NCBI RefSeq assembly: GCF_016801865.2 | Contig: NC_068937.1 | Span: forward strand, 110,402,664-110,466,663 | Direction: 5' to 3' | DNA: 64,000 nt | From: Culex pipiens pallens | Lineage: Eukaryota > Arthropoda > Insecta > Diptera > Culicidae | Part shown: positions 58,578 through 64,000 of the stretch, piece after piece | Layout of the letters: each line of letters begins with the position of its first letter | Position numbering within the stretch: the stretch's first letter is position 1 | Translations under genes and position numbers: made by a program | The notes under the pieces: generated by a model | Database searches by the model: none | What the model was told of the DNA's origin: nothing | Seen by the model: only the letters and a program-made list of their open reading frames with translations

Positions 58578-58707
58578 GTGTTAAAAGTACCAAAAATGCT
58601 GAAGCCGTAAGAATTTTAAAAATAAATCAAAACTATAGTTAATTGTTCTTAACTGAAGCATCATAATTGCAGTTTGAAATGATTTTTTATAATAATAAAT
58701 CAATAAC

Positions 58708-59046
58708 TTGTTTAAAAAAACGATATTAAAGTATTACAACAACTGCTAATAATGTTTCAGAGATGGCGAAAAAGATTCCACTTGGTGCAGGTGGGATTTG
58801 AACCCAACAACTGATCAACGGTACTGATCCGCGTTACCAATATGCTACTGCGACCGGTGACAAATTTGTTATCTATTGGTGTACAGCACAATCGAATGTC
58901 GCGTATTGGATTTCAAAGCTTTCCCATACCAATTGTTTCTCTTTCTATCCTTCTCTTCCACACTACCGTCGTTGCTATTGTATCTCAAATTCTCGCTGAG
59001 AAGAGTCTATTTATAGAACTAACTTTGTATTCTACGCCTTCGACAT
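58708..59046 (-). mobile_element. tRNA-related SINE (339 bp) with 12-bp target duplication
   Basis: Flanked by perfect TAAATCAATAAC (58696-58707, 59047-59058), absent as a duplicate in the intact element K copy. On the minus strand a tRNA-like core has GTAGCATATTGGTAACGC (A-box-like) and GGGTTCAAATCCCACC (B-box-like), preceded by about 190 bp of unrelated sequence. The internal position of the tRNA part is unusual for a SINE. Confidence 0.75.
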
Positions 59047-59249
59047 TAAATCAATAACAAAACATTTTTTTTAAATAAACGTGCGTGGTTTTATCATCAA
59101 CTGTAAACACATCTATTGTTTAGTTTCGGTCAACCATTTATGTAATTAATATGGAAAAATTTGCATCAAAATTACTTTTTTCAATTATTTTTATTTTTAC
59201 AGTAGTTTTTGAAACATTTTCTCTGATCTTTTTCGGAAATAAATGTGTT

Positions 59250-62032
59250 CACCCAAAGGAAAAATATATCTCAAAATCTGCAACAGTGGATTTGCTGCAA
59301 AAAATGTCATATTTTATAACATTTTTTGCAGCAAGCCCCTAGATCATTTTTGCCCGCGTGTAAACATTTCAGCGATCTGCAGCTCTCACCAACACATATA
59401 ACGCTGGCCCGTCCCCGAGCAACACTTCAAAGAGAAGCATATGTTGGTGCTCTTTCACACACTTTTCATCAAGCGTCCATGGCGCGGTGGTAGCGTGTCG
59501 GATCAATAACCAAGAAGTTAGCGGTTCAATCCTCGTTCTGTCAAGGGTTTTTTTTGTGAAATACAACCAAAAAGCCGTCGGTAATGTCGATAATTATCGG
59601 TAACGGGCAAAAATGTCATACTCCTATATCGCAAAAAATGCATGAGGACTAGCCTGTCCCATTTTGAGGTCATGTCGAGGAATTTCAGGTGCTCACTTCT
59701 TAAATGATAGATTATGATGTTAGGAACAATGTTTTCTTAGACAAGAAAAAATAATAAAATACTTTCTCGCACCCCCTACTCGATTTACTAAAAAAAGTCA
59801 CTTTTTTGAACAAATTTTCTAAAATCGCTTGGAATCAATACAAAAACTGCTTCGATCAGGTGTGTATTATCGTCAAACGATAGGTTTTTGTCCATAGATT
59901 AAGATGCACTATCAATATTGGACCAAAATTTAAGTTTTTGGACTCTCCCAGGCGGATTTGTGTCGAAAAAATCGCATTTTTTCGAAACTTTTTTCAGAAA
60001 TGTTCATTTAATTTAGGGTAGCCTATTTTTCCCAGTAAAACCAATACATGCAGCTTGTAGGAAATTTCATGGCGAACATTTTTCCTTCTGAGAAAATCCA
60101 ATTTCGACACTCCAGAGCCGAGATATTTGTGTTTTAGTAAGGAAAAAAGAGGCAATTTTCAAAATTTCTCAAAATTTAGAAGCAAGGCCTACTAATTACA
60201 CGATGTAGCAAGCATATGTCTCAAAGGTCAGGGTATGCTTTTTTATAGTAATTTTGGCCGCTGAATCCGAATCTGAAATCAAATTTCGTGTAAACAGTGA
60301 TGTTTTGGAGCTACACCCTTTCGGAATGTTATTTGCGTGTTTATGAGGCAGTTTTTGTAAATATTGCTCGGTTTGTTCTAGAGGTCGTATCGAGGTGCTC
60401 CGATTTGGATGAAACTTTCAGCGTTTGTTTGTCTATACATGAGATGAACTCATGCCAAATATGAGCCTCTACGACAAAGGGAAGTGGGGTAAAACGGGCA
60501 TTGAAGTTCGAGGTCCAAAAAACATAAAAAATCTTAAAATTGCTCGCATTTTAGTAAAACTTCATCAATTCCAACTCTCTTTGATGCATTCGAAAGGTCT
60601 TTTGAAGCACTTCAAAATGAATGAGGATTGGTTTAACATTTTCTCATAGCTTTTGCAAATTACTGTTAGAAATGGTTTTTTTTAAACCTCAATATCTTTT
60701 TGCAACAGTCAGCAACACCCATACTCTTTTAGTTCAAAAGTTAGGGAGTTTCATGGACTATAAGCCTACGGTAATAACTTTTTGGCCAATCGCAGTTTTC
60801 CTCATAGTTTTTCGATTTTTCTAGAACAAACATTTTACAACGTTAGTTATTGTCCCATAGCGGCTGTTTTTAGTCTAACTTTTGTCATATTCGAAATCCT
60901 CGGAAAATTCAAACTTCAATGCCCGTTTTTACCCCACTTCCCTTTGTCGTAGAGGCTCATATTTGGCATGAGTTCATCTCATGTATAGACAAACAAACGC
61001 TGAAAGTTTCATCCAAATCGGAGCACCTCGATACGACCTCTAGAACAAACCGAGCAATATTTACAAAAACTGCCTCTTAAACACGCAAATAACATTCCAA
61101 AAGGGTGTAGCTCCAAAACATCACTGTTTACACGAAATTTGATTTCAGATTCGGATTCAGCGGCCAAAATTACTATAAAAAAGCATACCCTGACCTTTGA
61201 GACATATGCTTGCTACATCGTGTAATTAGTAGGCCTTGCTTCGGAATTTTGAGAAATTTTGAAAATTGCCACTTTTTTCCTCACTAAAACTCAAATATCT
61301 CGGCTCTGGAGTGTCGAAATTGGATTTTCTCAGAAGGAAAAATGTTCGCCATGAAATTTCCTACAAGCTGCATGTATTGGTTTTACTGGGAAAAATAGGC
61401 TACCCTAAATTAAATGAACATTTCTGAAAAAAGTTTCGAAAAAATGCGATTTTTTCGACACAAATCCGCCTGGGAGAGTCCAAAAACTTAAATTTTGGTC
61501 CAATATTGATAGTGCATCTTAATCTATGGACAAAAACCTATCGTTTGAAGATAATACACACCTGATCGAAGCAGTTTTTGTATTGATTCCAAGCGATTTT
61601 AGAAAATTTGTTCAAAAAAGTGACTTTTTTTAGTAAATTGACTAGGGGGTGCGAGAAAGTATTTTATTATTTTTTCTTGTCTAAGAAAACATTGTTCCTA
61701 ACATCATAATCTATCATTTAAGAAGTGAGCACCTGAAATTCCTCGACATGACCTCAAAATGGGACAGGCTAATGAGGACAGATTTCATAGGGACGTGGCG
61801 TTACATCGTGCTGCCACCTGGTTTTTTTAAGCGCAAGAGTGTAAAAGTGCTGAGTCATCGTCTAAAAATAGACGGCGTCCTATCTCGCCCAGCAAAATGA
61901 AGTCGATAAAGTAGTCGGTTTCGATGAGCAAAAGTGGAAAATGTGGTCTAAAAATAGCGACGCCATCCCCCTATGCAGATTCTGATATACTTTCATGCCG
62001 CCATGCATCACAATCATGCGACTGCCAGTTGG
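59250..62032. mobile_element. Composite insertion (2783 bp) flanked by GTGTT
   Basis: Element K is continuous across GTGTT|TAAATG at 18957-18967, whereas here GTGTT occurs on both sides (59245-59249, 62033-62037). The insert contains a 16-bp-stem hairpin TTGCTGCAAAAAATGT near 59292, a tRNA-like unit (GGCGCGGTGGTAGCG and GCGGTTCAATCC, 59480-59535), the large foldback 59651-61770 and the 61790-61976 repeat. The outer ends are only weakly inverted, so the class is unclear. Confidence 0.6.
59651..61770. repeat. Large foldback: about 865-bp arms, about 390-bp spacer
   Basis: AGCCTGTCCCATTTTGAGGT at the left is mirrored by ACCTCAAAATGGGACAGGCT at the right. Symmetry holds inward through GCATATGTCTCAAAGGTCAG, to GAAGTGGGGTAAAACGGGCA near 60480 and its mirror near 60935. 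The centre is at about 60710. The spacer (about 60516-60904) is unrelated. A right-arm relic is at 49.8-52.9 kb. No transposase. Confidence 0.85.
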
Positions 62033-62467
62033 GTGTTTAAATGTCTGTTAGGATTTTTCGTTCTTTAAAGCCAAATTTGTTAACAAAACATATTTGTGTA
62101 TGATGAAAAGTGAGCAAAATCCATCTTTTATTCATTATATCTATCATTAGACCTACACCATGCATCAAAACATCAAATATCGGTTAAATTTGGTATAAAA
62201 ATAAAAGTTTGCCTATAGTGGACCCGGGTCCACAATCGAATTATGGACCCGGGTCCACTATAGGAAAAGGGGGTCCATGACAGGCAAAATGGCTATTTTT
62301 CTGCTCAAAAACAATAACTGATGAAACAAATAGTCAAAATTGTTCAAAAGACGTCAGATTTCATTGTTTTGTACAAAGGGTTATGAAAAAGTGCTTAAAA
62401 TATTGAAAATTTGTGAAAAATGTGCTTCGGCTCTACTAGGGGGTCCACTAATGGTTAAAATACCCTA

Positions 62468-62550
62468 GTTGTGTTTGTCCGAGCCGGGATTTACACCCCG
62501 ATCTACCCGCTTACGAGGCGGAAGCGTTACCACTGGGCTACGTGGTTCTC
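62468..62550 (-). mobile_element. SINE head (tRNA-like) split from 53295-53457
   Basis: On the minus strand ACGTAGCCCAGTGGTAACGC, a stem CCGC with loop CTCGTAA, and GATCGGGGTGTAAATCCCGG give a tRNA-like head homologous to 7543-7620. Element K separates it from the body. Confidence 0.75.
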
Positions 62551-62968
62551 GTTTCAATTCGGAAAGACTATCCACTTGGTCTTTAACTTTTGTTGTAGCA
62601 AATAGAAACAAAACATCCACTTTTTAAGTGCAATCGTGCTTCTTAATCTTAATGTAGAAGGCAAATAACAAAGTATTTTCCTATTCTTTGTGAAACTCGT
62701 TAAACACTATTTGCTATTTTTTCCTAATTTCCACCAGTCCAACCACACCGCGCCGAATAAATCGCGCGGCACCACGTCGTACACGAACGCGTACGCGGAA
62801 TAAAACTAATTGAAGTAAATTAGAGAGAAGGTCGTACCCCGATGATGACCGCCAGTTCATCGCCGTCGATTGCGGAACAGCAGCCAGCAGTGGGACTAAT
62901 TAGCACCCACGCGAAAAGTTGGTGGGGTGAAACCGTTCTAGATTTAACTACGTTGTTTTTTCCCGCCA
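62551..62968. other. Intergenic, nothing recognised
   Basis: Short GC-richer stretch near 62750-62940 without an identifiable gene; ends at the direct repeat next to the tRNA-like insertion. Confidence 0.3.
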
Positions 62969-62988
62969 GTGAAATATCGCTTATTGAA

Positions 62989-63382
62989 TCCGAGGATTAA
63001 TTGTTACGGCTTCTGACTCACAATCAGAATGTTCAGGGATCAAATCCCGGTCGGTACATTTGAAATTTGGAATCAGGAATTTGAACTTTGAATATGAACA
63101 AAAAAAACGAAACTGAATCAGGTGGGATTCGAACTCACACCGTTGGATTGACAGTTTGGGACGCTATGCAGTCGAACATCACTCTTGCAGCGTATTGCTC
63201 CGTAGTGTTGAAACATGTTATCTTCTCATATTAAATACGCGCTGGTCCCTGACTTGCCTGAGGGGACTGGAAGTCTAAATATAGATCGAGAATCCTTCAG
63301 ATACTTGCTTCTATGTTTAGGCGCGGCCGAACAATGTGCCCAGCGACCCTCGGAATTGGACCTCAAGGAGCTGAAATGGGTC
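62989..63382. mobile_element. Insertion with convergent tRNA-like units, flanked by a 20-bp direct repeat
   Basis: GTGAAATATCGCTTATTGAA is perfectly repeated at 62969-62988 and 63383-63402. The insert starts with a tRNA-like plus-strand unit (stem TCTGA with loop CTCACAA, then CAGGGATCAAATCCCGG, 63010-63052) and then a minus-strand unit with GAGTTCGAATCCCACC (63121-63136). The rest has an 85-codon frame beginning at 63215 that runs out through the right repeat; it is not recognised. Likely a SINE-type retroposition, possibly carrying transduced DNA. Confidence 0.55.
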
Positions 63383-63402
63383 GTGAAATATCGCTTATTG
63401 AA

Positions 63403-63585
63403 AGGTAATTTTATTGCAAAAACATCAACAAACACAATTATGTCACACTATTCACGTGGCGATCACTCGTAAAGTGAGTGAACACACGTTTACACTATCA
63501 GCTAGTACAGACAAAAAATATCAGCTTGGTACACTTTGTAATCAGTTCCGTCGTGCCATCAAACGGCCATAAACTTTAACTCGTC
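63403..63585. other. Downstream flank of the PEBP gene
   Basis: Presumed 3' UTR and flank on the minus strand. A clear AATAAA on the minus strand was not found in this short stretch. Confidence 0.3.
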
Positions 63586-64000
63586 TCAGTACTCGTTGGA
63601 CGCCGGAAATTGCGCCAGTATGACCGGGACGTACTCGTCAAACTGGGCGATGAAAAAGTTGCCGGCTATCGGATGACCAAGACTGTAGCGGCGGGCAAAG
63701 TCACGCGTCGAAAAGCACAGCCGGGGTGTTCGATTTCTGCGAAAAATACGAACAGAGGGATATGAAAGGAAACTATTCCCCACAGTGAGAGTGCGATGGA
63801 TGTTCGTTTGGCCTACTTTCGGGAGACTCGTGGCACTTCTGAGTAATCATTCCTGCAGTACTGCTGATACAAAAGGAAGATGTACCGATGGAAGCCTGTT
63901 CCCGAGCGAGGAAACGTCGGCAGATACTCGAACAGGACTTCGCCTTGCTCAACGTGCTTGCCGGGAATGTTGCCCACAATCCAGTGAGCAAACTCCCGGT
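63586..64000 (-). CDS. PEBP-family protein, C-terminal two exons (5' part outside window)
   Basis: Exon A runs from the window edge to 63817 and exon B from 63736 to the TGA at 63588-63586, separated by an 80-bp GT-AG intron (63737-63816; acceptor TATTTTTCGCAG). The frame is kept across the joint (codon split 2+1, Lys). Exon A has HWIVGNIPG and GTGFHRYIFLLYQQ, the Gly-x-His-Arg-Tyr core of phosphatidylethanolamine-binding proteins. Exon B has DFARRYSLGHPIAGNFF and FDEYVP, the usual C-terminal helix and end. PEBPs bind phospholipid head groups or act as kinase inhibitors; mitochondrial ribosomal protein L38 shares the fold but has a longer, different C-terminus. This is the only confidently recognised host gene here. 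The product ends about 15 residues past FDEYVP, as is normal. Confidence 0.85.

Larger units (their letters stand above)
53460..62465. mobile_element. Element K, second copy, expanded to 9.0 kb by three insertions
   Basis: Same ends as 18078-19408 (GGGTACGTTATCCATTAGTG and inverted GGGTATTTTAACCATTAGTG), flanked by TA at 53458-53459 and 62466-62467. It is broken by a BEL-like element (54061-58577), a 339-bp SINE (58708-59046) and a 2783-bp composite (59250-62032). Removing these and one copy of each duplication leaves about 1345 bp, close to the 1331-bp intact copy. A 31-bp tandem duplication (around 53887-53948) explains part of the difference. Confidence 0.85.

Noticed and set aside
63586..64000. 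Mitochondrial ribosomal protein L38 as the identity of the right-edge gene
   Set aside because: The fold is shared, but the C-terminal exon (DFARRYSLGHPIAGNFF...FDEYVP and an early stop) follows the short PEBP pattern, not the longer L38 tail.

Overview
The window looks like animal nuclear DNA from a mosquito, most likely a culicine such as Culex. It is AT-rich with long gene-poor stretches and is packed with tRNA-derived SINEs (one has two tRNA-like modules, as in the Twin family described from Culex pipiens), a jockey-type non-LTR retrotransposon, a BEL/Pao-type LTR element and many short inverted-repeat transposons. The organism call is inference from repeat types. No bacterial operons, CRISPR arrays or rRNA are visible.

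Host genes are scarce. The one clear gene is the 3' end of a phosphatidylethanolamine-binding-protein (PEBP) family gene on the minus strand at the right edge (two exons, 80-bp intron). A small minus-strand ORF at 48856-49083 with a hydrophobic segment is a weak candidate. Two core-promoter-like sites (near 29348 and 34099) and four replication-dependent-histone-type mRNA 3' ends (one at 21.8 kb, three at 35.1-36.2 kb) are also visible, without a recognisable intact histone gene.

Layout: 1-7 kb is a 6.1-kb direct duplication around a 1.3-kb foldback element. 7-20 kb holds SINEs, MITEs and a 1.33-kb TA-flanked element. 20.6-24.9 kb holds microsatellites, a histone-type 3' end, a 141-bp satellite array and a GC-rich hairpin array. 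25-32 kb holds nested foldbacks, a MITE and long unannotated DNA. 32.1-40.5 kb is one repeat carrying a 5.8-kb hAT-like insertion (8-bp target duplication), which itself carries satellite monomers, histone-type 3' ends and palindromes. 40.5-49.8 kb is mostly unannotated. 49.8-62.5 kb is a stack of insertions: a 1.76-kb LINE that has ORF1 but no ORF2, and a SINE split by a TA-flanked element that was later hit by a young non-autonomous BEL-like element, another SINE and a large foldback. 62.5-64 kb holds tRNA-like insertions and the PEBP gene.

The strongest material for a second look is the ORF1-only LINE, the repeated association of a 141-bp satellite with histone-type 3' ends, and the insertion stack whose boundaries can be checked against empty copies inside the same window.
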